A DNA stretch of 64,000 nucleotides from Serratia fonticola (GCF_006715025.1 NZ_VFMK01000001.1:2852001-2916000), one strand, 5' to 3'. Shown: positions 8,424 through 16,548, counted from the stretch's first letter. Numbers and translations are program-made. Notes: generated by a model from the sequence alone, not told the origin.

Positions 8424-10154
8424 TTACATCCGCTCGACGGTTTCGATCCCCAGCGTTTCCAGCCCGGTTTTCAAGGTTCTGGCGGTCAGCAGGGCCAGCT
8501 TCAGACGGCTTTGACGCGCTTCTTCGCTTTCGGCATTGAGGATCTGACAGTGTTCGTAGAAGCCGGAGAACAGCCCCGCCAGATCGTACAGATAAGTACA
8601 CATCACGTGCGGAGTCCCTTCACGGGCGACGACGGTGAGGATTTCTTCAAACTGCAGCAGGCGTGTCGCCAGAGCAATTTCACGCTCTTCGGTCATCACC
8701 AGCGGTAGCGTCAGGTTGCTTTCATCAACACCGGCTCGTTTGAACACCGAGGCGACGCGGGTATAGGCATACTGCATGTAAGGTGCGGTATTTCCTTCGA
8801 AGGCCAACATGTTGTCCCAGTCGAAGACATAGTCCGTGGTACGGCTTTTCGACAGATCGGCATATTTCACCGCGCCGATCCCAACGACATTGGCCACGTT
8901 CTGCATTTCATCGGCGGGCATATCCGGGTTTTTCTCGGCAATCAACTGTTTGGCCCGTTCGATGGCTTCATCCAGCAGATCGGAGAGTTTCACCGTGCCG
9001 CCAGCACGGGTTTTGAACGGCTTGCCGTCCTTGCCCAGCATCATGCCGAACATATGATGCTCCAGCGTTACGGCGTCTGGCACATAACCGGCTTTACGCA
9101 CGATAGTCCAGGCTTGCATCAGGTGCTGATGCTGACGCGAGTCGATGTAATACAGTACGCGATCGGCTCCCAGAGTTTCGTAACGGTATTTGGCACAGGC
9201 AATATCGGTGGTGGTGTACAGATAGCCGCCATCTTTCTTCTGAATGATGACGCCCATTGGGTCGCCATCCTTATTCTTGTATTCATCCAGGAACACAACG
9301 GTAGCGCCTTCGCTCTCTACTGCCAGCCCCTTTGCTTTCAGATCGGCCACAATGCCTGGCAGCATGGCGTTGTAAAGGCTTTCACCCATCACGTCATCTT
9401 CGGTCAGGGTCACGTTCAGGCGGTTATAGGTCAGTTGGTTCTGCGCCATGGTGATATCCACCAGTTTGCGCCACATCTTCAGGCAGTATTCGTCGCCGCC
9501 TTGCAGCTTCACGACATAGCCACGAGCACGCAGCGCGAACGCTTCATCCTCGTCGTAGTTTTTCTTGGCCTCACGATAAAATTGTTCCAGATCCGACAGG
9601 CCCATCTCGCTGGCGTTTTCATTCTGCATCTTTTCCAGATAAGCGATCAGCATACCGAACTGGGTACCCCAGTCACCCACATGGTTGGCGCGAATCACCT
9701 TATGGCCGAGGAACTCTTGGGTTCGTGCGGCGGCGTCGCCGATAATGGTTGAACGCAAATGGCCGACATGCATCTCTTTCGCGACATTCGGTGCAGAATA
9801 ATCGATCACGATGGTTTGCGGCTCAACGGGCGTCACGCCCAGTTTTGGTGCAGCCAGGACAGCATCAGTCTGACGGGCAACCCAGTCACTGTTCAGGAAA
9901 ATATTGATAAAGCCCGGACCGGCAATCTCTACTTTGCTGGCAACATCGCCCAGATCCAGCAGTTGTACGACTTTCTCTGCCAGTTGTCGCGGTGGCATGC
10001 CAAGTTTTTTGGCCACGGACATCACACCGTTAGCCTGATAATCACCAAATTGCGCTTTTGCGGATTGACGAACCTGAGCTTCGCAATCTGCTGGCGCACC
10101 TGCGGCAATCAGCGCCTGGCTGACTTTATCTGATAGAAGAGCCTGAATATTCAC
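8424..10154 (-). CDS. argS: Arginyl-tRNA synthetase
   Basis: ArgS charges tRNA-Arg with arginine. The 576-residue class I synthetase has the N-terminal Add-1 domain that recognises the tRNA D-loop (residues 1 to about 110). The HIGH-type signature appears as SAPNVAKEMHVGHLRS (about residues 120-135). The segment MFGMMLGKDGKPFKTRAGG follows, where the classical KMSK is altered as in other ArgS enzymes. The C-terminus is the usual anticodon-binding DALR domain ending in ERM. It is convergent with murJ, 65 bp away. Confidence 0.96.
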   Translation of the reverse strand: MNIQALLSDKVSQALIAAGAPADCEAQVRQSAKAQFGDYQANGVMSVAKKLGMPPRQLAEKVVQLLDLGDVASKVEIAGPGFINIFLNSDWVARQTDAVLAAPKLGVTPVEPQTIVIDYSAPNVAKEMHVGHLRSTIIGDAAARTQEFLGHKVIRANHVGDWGTQFGMLIAYLEKMQNENASEMGLSDLEQFYREAKKNYDEDEAFALRARGYVVKLQGGDEYCLKMWRKLVDITMAQNQLTYNRLNVTLTEDDVMGESLYNAMLPGIVADLKAKGLAVESEGATVVFLDEYKNKDGDPMGVIIQKKDGGYLYTTTDIACAKYRYETLGADRVLYYIDSRQHQHLMQAWTIVRKAGYVPDAVTLEHHMFGMMLGKDGKPFKTRAGGTVKLSDLLDEAIERAKQLIAEKNPDMPADEMQNVANVVGIGAVKYADLSKSRTTDYVFDWDNMLAFEGNTAPYMQYAYTRVASVFKRAGVDESNLTLPLVMTEEREIALATRLLQFEEILTVVAREGTPHVMCTYLYDLAGLFSGFYEHCQILNAESEEARQSRLKLALLTARTLKTGLETLGIETVERM

Positions 10155-10211
10155 CGGGTTACCTTAATGACAAACACAAAACAGCCTGCAATTGTACCCG
10201 ATCGGAGGCGC

Positions 10212-10230
10212 CGCGTCAGTAGCTGACGCG
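10212..10230. promoter_or_regulatory. Perfect hairpin upstream of argS
   Basis: An 8-bp perfect stem CGCGTCAG/CTGACGCG with a 3-nt loop lies 58 bp upstream of the argS start. It has no T-tract. It may sit in the argS leader or bind a dimeric regulator; nothing in the sequence decides between these. Confidence 0.35.
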
Positions 10231-10329
10231 GGCTGGTGCGGTGAAAAACCACGTCTGTATCGTGGTAAAAGTGGATAACATTGTCTGCATTGATTTGATT
10301 GGTGCAAAATTATGCAGATGACAAGTGTA

Positions 10330-10449
10330 TTAGCGTCTTTTATTGTGGCGGCTAGAATGGCGTAGACTATTACGGCGTGTTTTATAATGACGATAAATCG
10401 CATAACCTGCGATGACTATCAAGACAATGGATATCCCTAAGAGGACCAT
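10330..10449 (-). CDS. Small membrane protein, 39 residues, unrecognised
   Basis: I do not recognise this ORF. It encodes 39 residues: one hydrophobic segment (residues 2-19, VLLGISIVLIVIAGYAIY) followed by a strongly basic tail with many Arg, His and Lys (RHYKTRRNSLRHSSRHNKRR). That layout suits a single-pass inner-membrane protein with a positive cytoplasmic tail. The ribosome-binding site is weak (GAG about 12 nt before the ATG). It lies in the same orientation as argS, 175 bp upstream of it, in otherwise non-coding DNA. It could be a chance ORF. Confidence 0.4.
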   Translation of the reverse strand: MVLLGISIVLIVIAGYAIYRHYKTRRNSLRHSSRHNKRR

Positions 10450-10893
10450 ATTTATTTTCTCGGAATTGTAGACGCATCTACGTTAACGTAATAATTCCGA
10501 GCAGGCAATTACGAAGGGGGTGTTTAAGATTTTTCCAGTTTTGTGTTACTGAAATAATAATAAAAAACAATGTATTATTTATTTTTTTTGTGTTTATAAA
10601 AGAAACATTACACCCTATGGGTATTTAGCTTTAGCTACTCACTGATAAATAAAGCTAAAATGATTAATTATTTTTCTTTGTTGGGAACTTTCCTGATTTA
10701 TTGGGAATGCATTTTGGTTGTTCCAAAGGCCTGTATTTATTGTAGGCAGGTTGTGTGTGTTTTCACATACAACGTCATGCAACAAGGCAATGTTATCGTT
10801 GCCAGAAATTTCCCCCTGTAAGCCATAGCCTCTAGCGTGTGTGACGTGTAAATTATCGGCCAGCCCTGTCTATCTGGAGACCCTGAGAAACTT
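10450..10893. other. AT-rich region upstream of yecM
   Basis: This 444-bp gap is markedly AT-rich compared with its surroundings, especially 10540-10690. It holds a 9-bp inverted repeat (TTAGCTTTA/TAAAGCTAA, near 10626-10660). No ORF with a plausible ribosome site was found. It may contain the yecM promoter and possibly a small RNA; I cannot support a specific call. Confidence 0.35.
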
Positions 10894-11457
10894 ATGACTC
10901 ATCTGTCAACGATCACCGAACTAAACGATCTGGCACTGGATTTACCGCGCTTTGAACAAGCGTTGGTACAGTTTGCCGAAAAGCTACACCTCGAGCTGGC
11001 GCATTTCAACGCGGACCATATCTCGGTTCGTTGCCATCAGAACAGTACGGCTGAACGCTGGCATCAAGGATTTCTCCAATGCGGAAGATTACTTTCGGAA
11101 TCGATCATCAATGGCAGACCGATCTGTCTGTTTGACCTTGAGGTTCCTCTGCAGGTTGGTCCGTGGCAAATTGACTGTATTGAACTGCCTTACCCAGGGG
11201 AAAAACGCTACCCTCACGAAGGGTGGGAACATGTTGAATTGGTGCTGGCCGGTGATCCAGACACGTTATATGCCCGTGCATTGGATCACCTGGCAGATGA
11301 GGCGCTGTTATTGCCGGGGATTAAACTCAAGCAGAGTTCACCCAAAGGCGAAGGAGAGCGTCTGGCGAACCCGACGTTAGCGATCACCGATGGCAGCGTG
11401 ACCATCAAATTTCACCCACATCATATCCGCGAAATCGTCGCTAGCGAACGGGCTTAA
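10894..11457 (+). CDS. yecM: YecM, VOC-superfamily metalloprotein
   Basis: The 187-residue product matches YecM, a conserved enterobacterial protein of the vicinal-oxygen-chelate fold with structural similarity to isomerases and oxidoreductases; its reaction is unknown. Recognisable stretches are LPRFEQALVQFAEKL, HISVRCHQNSTAERW and a C-terminal VTIKFHPHHIREIVASE that supplies histidines typical of the metal site. The gene is convergent with the aminotransferase gene that follows; their stop codons overlap by 4 bp. In E. coli yecM lies between cutC and argS, matching the neighbourhood here. Confidence 0.88.
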   Translation: MTHLSTITELNDLALDLPRFEQALVQFAEKLHLELAHFNADHISVRCHQNSTAERWHQGFLQCGRLLSESIINGRPICLFDLEVPLQVGPWQIDCIELPYPGEKRYPHEGWEHVELVLAGDPDTLYARALDHLADEALLLPGIKLKQSSPKGEGERLANPTLAITDGSVTIKFHPHHIREIVASERA

Positions 11458-12605
11458 TTTGCGCGTTGGCGCTGAACCGCTTGTGTCATGCGGTCCAGTG
11501 CGGTGTTCAGCAGTGCATGACGGCAGCCAAAGTTAAGACGAACAAAATGGCGATCGCCGAAATCCAGCCCTGGACTCAGGCCAACACCGGCCTGTTCGAA
11601 GAAGGCATGAGGATTATCGAGCCCCAGACCGCTGCAATCGATCCAGGCCAGATAGGTGGCCTCTATCGGTTGCAAACGCAAGCCAGGTATGGCACCTATG
11701 CGTTCACTGACTAAATCACGATTAACGCGAAGATAGGCCAGCAGTTCATTTAACCATTCCTGTCCATCATGGTAAGCCGCATGCGCCGCAACCAACGCCA
11801 GAATATCAACTTCTGGGACAATACCCTTACGCGCCCGGCAAAACTGTATGCGTAATGTTTCATTGGGAATGATGGCTACTGAGGCCCCTAATCCCGCGAT
11901 ATTGAACGTTTTGGAAGGGGACATCAGCGTAATGCTGCGCTGGGCGGCATCCTCATTCAGGCTGGCAAACGGGATGTGTTTTAACCCAGGCTCCAGCAGC
12001 AGATCGCAATGGATCTCATCCGAACAAACGATCAGATCGTGAGCACGGGCGAACGCTTGTTGAGCCAACAGTTCTTCACGTCGGTATACGGTACCACCAG
12101 GGTTTTGTGGGTTGCACAGCATCAATAATCGTTCGTCACCCGTCAGGGCGCGTTCCGTGGTGGGAAGATCCAGCACCCAACGTTGATTATTCAGTATCAG
12201 AGGGATCTGCCGCTGCTCACGTCCAGCCAATTTCGCCGCCTGACGAAAGGGGGGATAAATCGGGAAGGGGGCCAAGGTGCCTTGCCCTTGTTGGGTAAAG
12301 GCGCGTACACATAGATTCAATCCACAGACCAGGCCCGGCAAGAAAACCAGCCATTCGGGCTTGATGTGCCAGTCGTAGCGCTCTAACATGCGCTGGCAAA
12401 TCGCCGCAATAAGCTCAGGGGAAGGGTGGCCGTAACCAAAAACGCCGTGTGCGACGCGCCTTTGCAGCGCTTCGATAACGGCGGGAGGCGAAAGAAAGTC
12501 CATATCGGCGACCCAGAGTGGAATAATGTCGCGATTGCGATATTTATCCCACTTAACGCTATCACTGTGACTGCGGTCTACCCATTGATCAAAATTGAAT
12601 GCCAT
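11454..12605 (-). CDS. MalY/PatB-family PLP aminotransferase or cystathionine beta-lyase
   Basis: This 383-residue fold-type I pyridoxal-phosphate enzyme belongs to the MalY/PatB subgroup, which includes cystathionine beta-lyases and C-S lyases. The subgroup opening is present (FDQWVDRSHSDSVKWDKY), as are IPLWVADMDF and the cofactor-lysine segment SPSKTFNIAGLG (about residues 228-239). The C-terminal VRLNFGCRHALL holds the carboxylate-binding arginine. The ATG at 12605 with an AGGGTG ribosome site is preferred over a GTG at 12614. Its substrate cannot be read from sequence; it is not present at this location in E. coli as I recall, so it may be a lineage-specific insertion between yecM and cutC. 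Confidence 0.85.
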   Translation of the reverse strand: MAFNFDQWVDRSHSDSVKWDKYRNRDIIPLWVADMDFLSPPAVIEALQRRVAHGVFGYGHPSPELIAAICQRMLERYDWHIKPEWLVFLPGLVCGLNLCVRAFTQQGQGTLAPFPIYPPFRQAAKLAGREQRQIPLILNNQRWVLDLPTTERALTGDERLLMLCNPQNPGGTVYRREELLAQQAFARAHDLIVCSDEIHCDLLLEPGLKHIPFASLNEDAAQRSITLMSPSKTFNIAGLGASVAIIPNETLRIQFCRARKGIVPEVDILALVAAHAAYHDGQEWLNELLAYLRVNRDLVSERIGAIPGLRLQPIEATYLAWIDCSGLGLDNPHAFFEQAGVGLSPGLDFGDRHFVRLNFGCRHALLNTALDRMTQAVQRQRAN

Positions 12606-12710
12606 AGTTATCACCCTGAGCGTTTTTCACGACCTATGGCTTGAGCCTACGCTAAGTATTCTGTAACTAACAAGTTGCTGTCGCATTTTGGCCGTTATCT
12701 GGGGGTAACA

Positions 12711-13469
12711 ATGATGAAATTGGAAGTTTGTTGCTATAGCGTCGATTGTGCAATGACGGCTGAACGGGCGGGGGCTGACCGCATCGAATTATGTGCCAGC
12801 CAAAGTGAGGGGGGGCTGACGCCGAGCTTCGGGTCGCTGAAAATGGCGCGGGAGCAGGTAACGATACCGGTTCATCCGATTGTCCGGCCACGCGGTGGCG
12901 ATTTTTGCTACAGCGCCGTCGACTTTGACATCATAAAGAATGATGTCGCGCAAATTCGCGATATGGGATTTGCCGGTGTGGTAGTCGGCATGTTGGATGA
13001 TGAAGGGCATATCGATCTGCCGCGGATGCGCGAGATCATGAAATTAAGCGGCAACCTGGCGGTCACTTTCCATCGTGCTTTCGATATGTGCCAAAACCCG
13101 ATGGTGGCGTTGGAGCAACTGACGCAGTTGGGAGTAGCGCGCATTCTGACCTCTGGCCAACAGCAAAATGCTGAGCTTGGCCTGCCGTTGCTGCGCGATC
13201 TGCTGCACGCCAGCAAAGGACCGGTGGTGATGGCGGGAGCCGGGGTGCGTCTGAGTAATTTGCACAAATTTGTGGATATCGGCATGCAGGAATTACATAG
13301 CTCAGCCGGGCATACGGTACCTTCCACTATGCGTTATCGCAAGGCAGGTGTGACCATGTGTACCGATAATGAATTTGATGAATTCAGTCATTATTGTGTT
13401 GATGGTGAAACGGTTGAAGCGATGAAGAATGCCTTGGCGATGCTTGAGCCATCCACCAGCAATGCCTGA
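12711..13469 (+). CDS. cutC: CutC family protein
   Basis: The 252-residue product is a CutC-type TIM barrel, with the signature KLEVCCYSVDCAMTAERAGADRIELCASQSEGGL split over residues 3-36. CutC was named for copper homeostasis in E. coli, but part of that phenotype is now attributed to the small RNA MicL encoded in the 3' region of the E. coli gene, so the protein's own role is uncertain. A strong GGGGG element lies 5 nt upstream of the chosen ATG; a second Met follows at once. A strong terminator ends the gene at 13492. Confidence 0.93.
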   Translation: MMKLEVCCYSVDCAMTAERAGADRIELCASQSEGGLTPSFGSLKMAREQVTIPVHPIVRPRGGDFCYSAVDFDIIKNDVAQIRDMGFAGVVVGMLDDEGHIDLPRMREIMKLSGNLAVTFHRAFDMCQNPMVALEQLTQLGVARILTSGQQQNAELGLPLLRDLLHASKGPVVMAGAGVRLSNLHKFVDIGMQELHSSAGHTVPSTMRYRKAGVTMCTDNEFDEFSHYCVDGETVEAMKNALAMLEPSTSNA

Positions 13470-13491
13470 AACGGGCATAACTCATGATTGA

Positions 13492-13517
13492 AGCCCCGAT
13501 ATTGCTCGGGGCTTTTT
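13492..13517 (+). terminator. cutC intrinsic terminator
   Basis: An 8-bp stem AGCCCCGA/TCGGGGCT is followed by a T5 tract. In E. coli the equivalent 3' end carries the sigmaE-dependent small RNA MicL; whether it exists here is not shown by the sequence alone. Confidence 0.85.
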
Positions 13518-13561
13518 ATATCTATGTATCGATTCGTGGTCGCTCACGGCGTCTGCCAGCG

Positions 13562-13597
13562 AAAAAAAGCCCTGAACAGGGTAGAGGTGCTCAGGGC
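13562..13597 (-). terminator. Minus-strand intrinsic terminator of the 44-residue ORF transcript
   Basis: Read on the minus strand, a 7-bp stem GCCCTGA/TCAGGGC is followed by seven T residues. It points toward cutC and lies downstream of the small ORF at 13709-13843, with a second hairpin (GTGTTGG/CCAACAC, 13619-13639) between them. Confidence 0.75.
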
Positions 13598-13708
13598 AAA
13601 AGATTAAATGTTTCACTGGTGTTGGCGCGATACCAACACTTTAACTTTAGTTAACTGTAGGTAAGAATATTGAGTTTAAATGTTGTGAAAATGTAACTTC
13701 GCGCTGAA

Positions 13709-13843
13709 TTAGCGCAGGCTTTCCATCCAGTGAAAAATAGCAGAAAAGGTTTGGACAATACCGCCAATATTGAAAATGACCGAGACCCATACTCCGGTCA
13801 TGAGCGTCAATAAAATAATTAACAGCATATCAATATCGCGCAT
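13709..13843 (-). CDS. Small membrane protein, 44 residues, unrecognised
   Basis: I do not recognise the family. The ORF encodes 44 residues with one long hydrophobic stretch (about residues 6-30, MLLIILLTLMTGVWVSVIFN in its first part) and a short amphipathic end (IFHWMESLR). It has a clear ribosome site (AAAGGTAG, about 6 nt before the ATG), a candidate promoter upstream (13877-13904), and its own intrinsic terminator downstream (13562-13597), so it sits in a complete transcription unit antiparallel to cutC. This makes it more convincing than a chance ORF. A transmembrane topology is inferred. Confidence 0.6.
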   Translation of the reverse strand: MRDIDMLLIILLTLMTGVWVSVIFNIGGIVQTFSAIFHWMESLR

Positions 13844-13876
13844 TAACTACCTTTATGAATTTGTTGATCTTTATCC

Positions 13877-13904
13877 AGTCTAACACGCTTGCCGAAGTCT
13901 TCAA
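13877..13904 (-). promoter_or_regulatory. Candidate promoter for the 44-residue ORF
   Basis: On the minus strand TTGAAG (-35) and TAGACT (-10) are separated by 16 bp, about 34 bp upstream of the ATG at 13843. The match to the sigma-70 consensus is moderate, and it was found by eye. Confidence 0.35.
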
Positions 13905-14064
13905 CCCTTCAGTTAAAACCACTCAACGCATCAAGGCGGTTGTTTTGTCAGTGCTGACACCAATAGCAGGACGCGACGAGCCTGCCAGGAAAGATTAACG
14001 TCTATTGGCGCTGATTATCACGCGGCGTAAAAGCAAAACCAAGCGGCCCCATTCAGGAGGAATC

Positions 14065-14139
14065 ATGAGAATTTATGTTGTGTTGTTAATGATAGTTTGT
14101 TGCTCATTATCGGGCTGTGTTGCGGCCTATTACCGCTAA
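14065..14139 (+). CDS. Mini-lipoprotein, 24 residues
   Basis: This very short ORF encodes MRIYVVLLMIVCCSLSGC followed by VAAYYR. It is almost entirely a lipoprotein signal peptide: a basic N-end, a hydrophobic core and a lipobox L-S-G-C with the modifiable cysteine at residue 18. Cleavage by signal peptidase II would leave a seven-residue lipopeptide, C-V-A-A-Y-Y-R. The ribosome site is excellent (AGGAGG, 4 nt before the ATG). It is followed 9 bp later by a second ORF of the same design. I know no named family for it. Being coding is supported by the ribosome site, lipobox and repetition of the pattern next door. Confidence 0.65.
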   Translation: MRIYVVLLMIVCCSLSGCVAAYYR

Positions 14140-14148
14140 GGAGGGGGA

Positions 14149-14217
14149 ATGCGTTATTTACTGATTATCGGGGTTGTTATGTCGCTAACGGCTTGCGCCA
14201 CACTGTATTACAGGTGA
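14149..14217 (+). CDS. Mini-lipoprotein, 22 residues
   Basis: The second tiny ORF encodes MRYLLIIGVVMSLTAC followed by ATLYYR. The lipobox is L-T-A-C with the cysteine at residue 16, so the predicted mature product is the heptapeptide C-A-T-L-Y-Y-R. It ends in the same Y-Y-R as the upstream ORF. The ribosome site GGAGGGGG lies directly between the two genes. Its TGA stop is followed immediately by the ATG of the 166-residue lipoprotein gene, so the three are probably translated from one mRNA. Its N-terminus (MRYLL) also resembles that of the downstream protein (MRYWL), which suggests duplication of a signal-peptide segment. Confidence 0.65.
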   Translation: MRYLLIIGVVMSLTACATLYYR

Positions 14218-14718
14218 ATGATGAGATACTGGCTTGTTTTACTGGTGGGGGTGTTGAGCGGGTGCGTCTCGGTGTATGGGCCGACTAAAACTGGCAACCA
14301 GCCTCTTGGCACTCCTGATACCACAGACAGCGTGCCTGCTGTCACAGCAAAATCCACTTTGATCGGCAACCGAAAGCCTGAAGAGCTGTTAACCCGAACA
14401 GCGGAAATTTTCACACAGAAAGGGCTGAATGGCGCAGTAGTTGATAACCATTTGGGGATTGTGGGGGCCACCGGTAATGATGCCGAACTGGCGAGTTTGT
14501 ATCTGACATGTTCCGATCAGCCTGGACCGTCGAATCTGAATCAACGTTATCGGATCCTGGTACAGATTTTCAGTGCTGGAGAAGGGGCGAACGTGATGGT
14601 ACAGGTTAATGGTATCGCGGGATTGGTCACACCCGATGGCAACGAGAAGGTCAAACCTGTTGAATGTCCTTCCAGCGGCATATTCGAAAAAGACCTTCTG
14701 GAGGCGTTAAGAAAATAA
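14218..14718 (+). CDS. Lipoprotein of unknown function, 166 residues
   Basis: I do not recognise the family. The protein begins MMRYWLVLLVGVLSGC, a lipoprotein signal with the cysteine at residue 16, then VSVYGPTKTGNQPLGTPD, a probable flexible linker. A folded domain of about 110 residues follows, including FTQKGLNGAVVDNHLGIVGAT and a short segment with two cysteines (SLYLTCSDQPG; VECPSSGIFEKDLLEAL near the end) that might pair in the periplasm. The start codon abuts the stop of the 22-residue gene. Residue +2 after the cysteine is Ser, not Asp, so outer-membrane sorting is expected. It is followed by a GC-rich hairpin and then convergent cmoB. Confidence 0.75.
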   Translation: MMRYWLVLLVGVLSGCVSVYGPTKTGNQPLGTPDTTDSVPAVTAKSTLIGNRKPEELLTRTAEIFTQKGLNGAVVDNHLGIVGATGNDAELASLYLTCSDQPGPSNLNQRYRILVQIFSAGEGANVMVQVNGIAGLVTPDGNEKVKPVECPSSGIFEKDLLEALRK

Positions 14719-14726
14719 TCTTTGTT

Positions 14727-14760
14727 TCCCTCCGCCCGCCGAGGCTGGGGGAGGGATTTT
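14727..14760 (+). terminator. Hairpin after the lipoprotein cluster
   Basis: TCCCTCC and GGAGGGA flank a GC-rich loop, followed by TTTT. It would end the three-lipoprotein transcript before convergent cmoB. The stem is irregular, so confidence is moderate. Confidence 0.5.
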
Positions 14761-14773
14761 GTGTCGCAGTGGC

Positions 14774-15745
14774 TTAGGGTTTTTTTGCTGTCAACACTGC
14801 GCGGATAGGGGCTGGGTAGCCTTCTACCGTTTTACTGTGATCGTTCGGATCGAGGAATTCGGCCAGCGACTCGCTGGTCATCCAATCAGTACGCCGCTGC
14901 TCTTCGGTGGTTGTCGGGCAGATATCGGCAATTTTCACGTCCACAAAACCGCATTTTTCCAGCCAACCCTGTAACGCTTGTGCTGAAGGGATAAAGTAAA
15001 CGTTACGCATTTGCGCGTAGCGATCGCCCGGTACCAATACCTGATGACGGTCGCCTTCGATCACCAGCGTTTCCAAGACTAACTCGCCTTCTGAGACCAG
15101 CTGGTTTTTCAACTGATACAGATGATCCAGGGGGGAGCGGCGATGGTACAGCACGCCCATGGAGAAAACCGTGTCGAAGGCGGCCAGCTCCGGCAATTGT
15201 TCAATCCCCAGCGGCAAAACGTGTGCCCGCTGATCGCCCCCCAACAGCTTACGTACCGCTTCGAACTGGCAGAGGAATAACTGCATCGGGTCGATACCCA
15301 CTGCCAGGTGAGCCCCGGCACCCACCATGCGCCACAGGTGGTAACCGCTGCCACAGCCGACATCGAGAATGGTACGGCCAGCCAACGGAGAAATATGCGG
15401 TAACACCCGGTCCCACTTCCAATCAGAGTGCCATTCAGTATCGATATCGATGCCATACAGCGAAAATGGCCCTTTGCGCCACGGCATCAACGTACGCAGC
15501 ATCTTCTCAATGCCTTCGAGCTGGCCTGGCGAGAGCGGTTGATCCATCCCGGCACGTACGCCATGCAGCAAATCCAACTGCGTCGGGGTCAGGGCGGGCA
15601 GATGTTCTACCGAATTGAACCACTGTTTGAACTTGCCGTGCAGCGACTCACGCTGCCAGGCACTGATTTGCGCCGGCAGGGTATCGAGCCAGTGGCTGAG
15701 CGGGCTTTTGGCAATGCGCTGGTAAAAATCGCCGAATTCAATCAT
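14774..15745 (-). CDS. cmoB: tRNA U34 carboxymethyltransferase CmoB
   Basis: CmoB transfers a carboxymethyl group from carboxy-S-adenosylmethionine to 5-hydroxyuridine at tRNA position 34, making cmo5U. The 323-residue length equals the E. coli protein. The methyltransferase motif I is LDVGCGSGYHLWRM (about residues 125-138); the N-terminal third (FYQRIAKSPLSHWLDTLP) is the CmoB-specific helical extension. The gene overlaps cmoA by 4 bp (ATGA-type overlap), so the two are translationally coupled. Confidence 0.96.
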   Translation of the reverse strand: MIEFGDFYQRIAKSPLSHWLDTLPAQISAWQRESLHGKFKQWFNSVEHLPALTPTQLDLLHGVRAGMDQPLSPGQLEGIEKMLRTLMPWRKGPFSLYGIDIDTEWHSDWKWDRVLPHISPLAGRTILDVGCGSGYHLWRMVGAGAHLAVGIDPMQLFLCQFEAVRKLLGGDQRAHVLPLGIEQLPELAAFDTVFSMGVLYHRRSPLDHLYQLKNQLVSEGELVLETLVIEGDRHQVLVPGDRYAQMRNVYFIPSAQALQGWLEKCGFVDVKIADICPTTTEEQRRTDWMTSESLAEFLDPNDHSKTVEGYPAPIRAVLTAKKP

Positions 15746-16485
15746 GCGCTTTCTCCAGATTTCAGGGCGATCAGCGAGCCGAAATTAAAACATTGGAACC
15801 ACACTTCTGCATGCTCAAAACCGGCTTGCTTAAGCCGCGCCTTATGTGCTTCTACCGAGTCAGTCAGCATGACGTTTTCCAGCATGCTGCGCTTTTGGCT
15901 GATTTCCAGCTCGCTGTAGCCGTTGGCACGTTTGAAGTCATGGTGCATGTTGAAGAGCAATTCTCCAACGTCGGTATCTTCAAAACTGAATTTTTCTGAT
16001 AACACCAGGGCACCGCCTGGACGCAGACCACGATAAACTTGCTCGAGCAGGCGCAGGCGATCGGCAGGCTCAAGGAACTGGAGAGTAAAGTTCAGCACGA
16101 CCATCGAGGCGTTCTTAATCGTGATGTCCAGAATATCTGCTTCGATCACCTCAACCGGGGTTTCTGCGCGAAACGCATCAATGTGACGACGGCAGCGTTC
16201 TACCATGGCCGGTGAGTTATCGACCGCAATGATATTGCAACCCGCTACCTTGATGTTTCTGCGCATCGACAACGTTGCCGCACCGAGTGAACATCCCAGG
16301 TCATACACCTGGCTGCCCGGTTGCACAAAGCGTTCGGCTAACATGCCAATCATCGAGATAATATTGGAATAGCCAGGAACGGAACGCTGGATCATGTCTG
16401 GGAAGACTTCAGCGACGCGCTCGTCGAAAGTCCAGTCGCCGAGTTTGGCGATCGGGGCAGAAAAAAGGGTATCGCGGTTTGGCAT
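15742..16485 (-). CDS. cmoA: Carboxy-S-adenosylmethionine synthase CmoA
   Basis: CmoA makes carboxy-SAM from SAM and prephenate, the cofactor used by CmoB encoded directly downstream. The 247-residue product has the class I methyltransferase fold with motif I VYDLGCSLGAATLSMRRN (about residues 59-76) and the substrate region MLAERFVQPGSQ before it. E. coli CmoA is also 247 residues. The 4-bp overlap with cmoB fits the two-step pathway. Confidence 0.96.
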   Translation of the reverse strand: MPNRDTLFSAPIAKLGDWTFDERVAEVFPDMIQRSVPGYSNIISMIGMLAERFVQPGSQVYDLGCSLGAATLSMRRNIKVAGCNIIAVDNSPAMVERCRRHIDAFRAETPVEVIEADILDITIKNASMVVLNFTLQFLEPADRLRLLEQVYRGLRPGGALVLSEKFSFEDTDVGELLFNMHHDFKRANGYSELEISQKRSMLENVMLTDSVEAHKARLKQAGFEHAEVWFQCFNFGSLIALKSGESA

Positions 16486-16548
16486 AGCGGCAAATCAGGT
16501 CAGAATTCGAAGGCGCGTATACTAACAGAAAACCTGGCCAGGCAGAAG

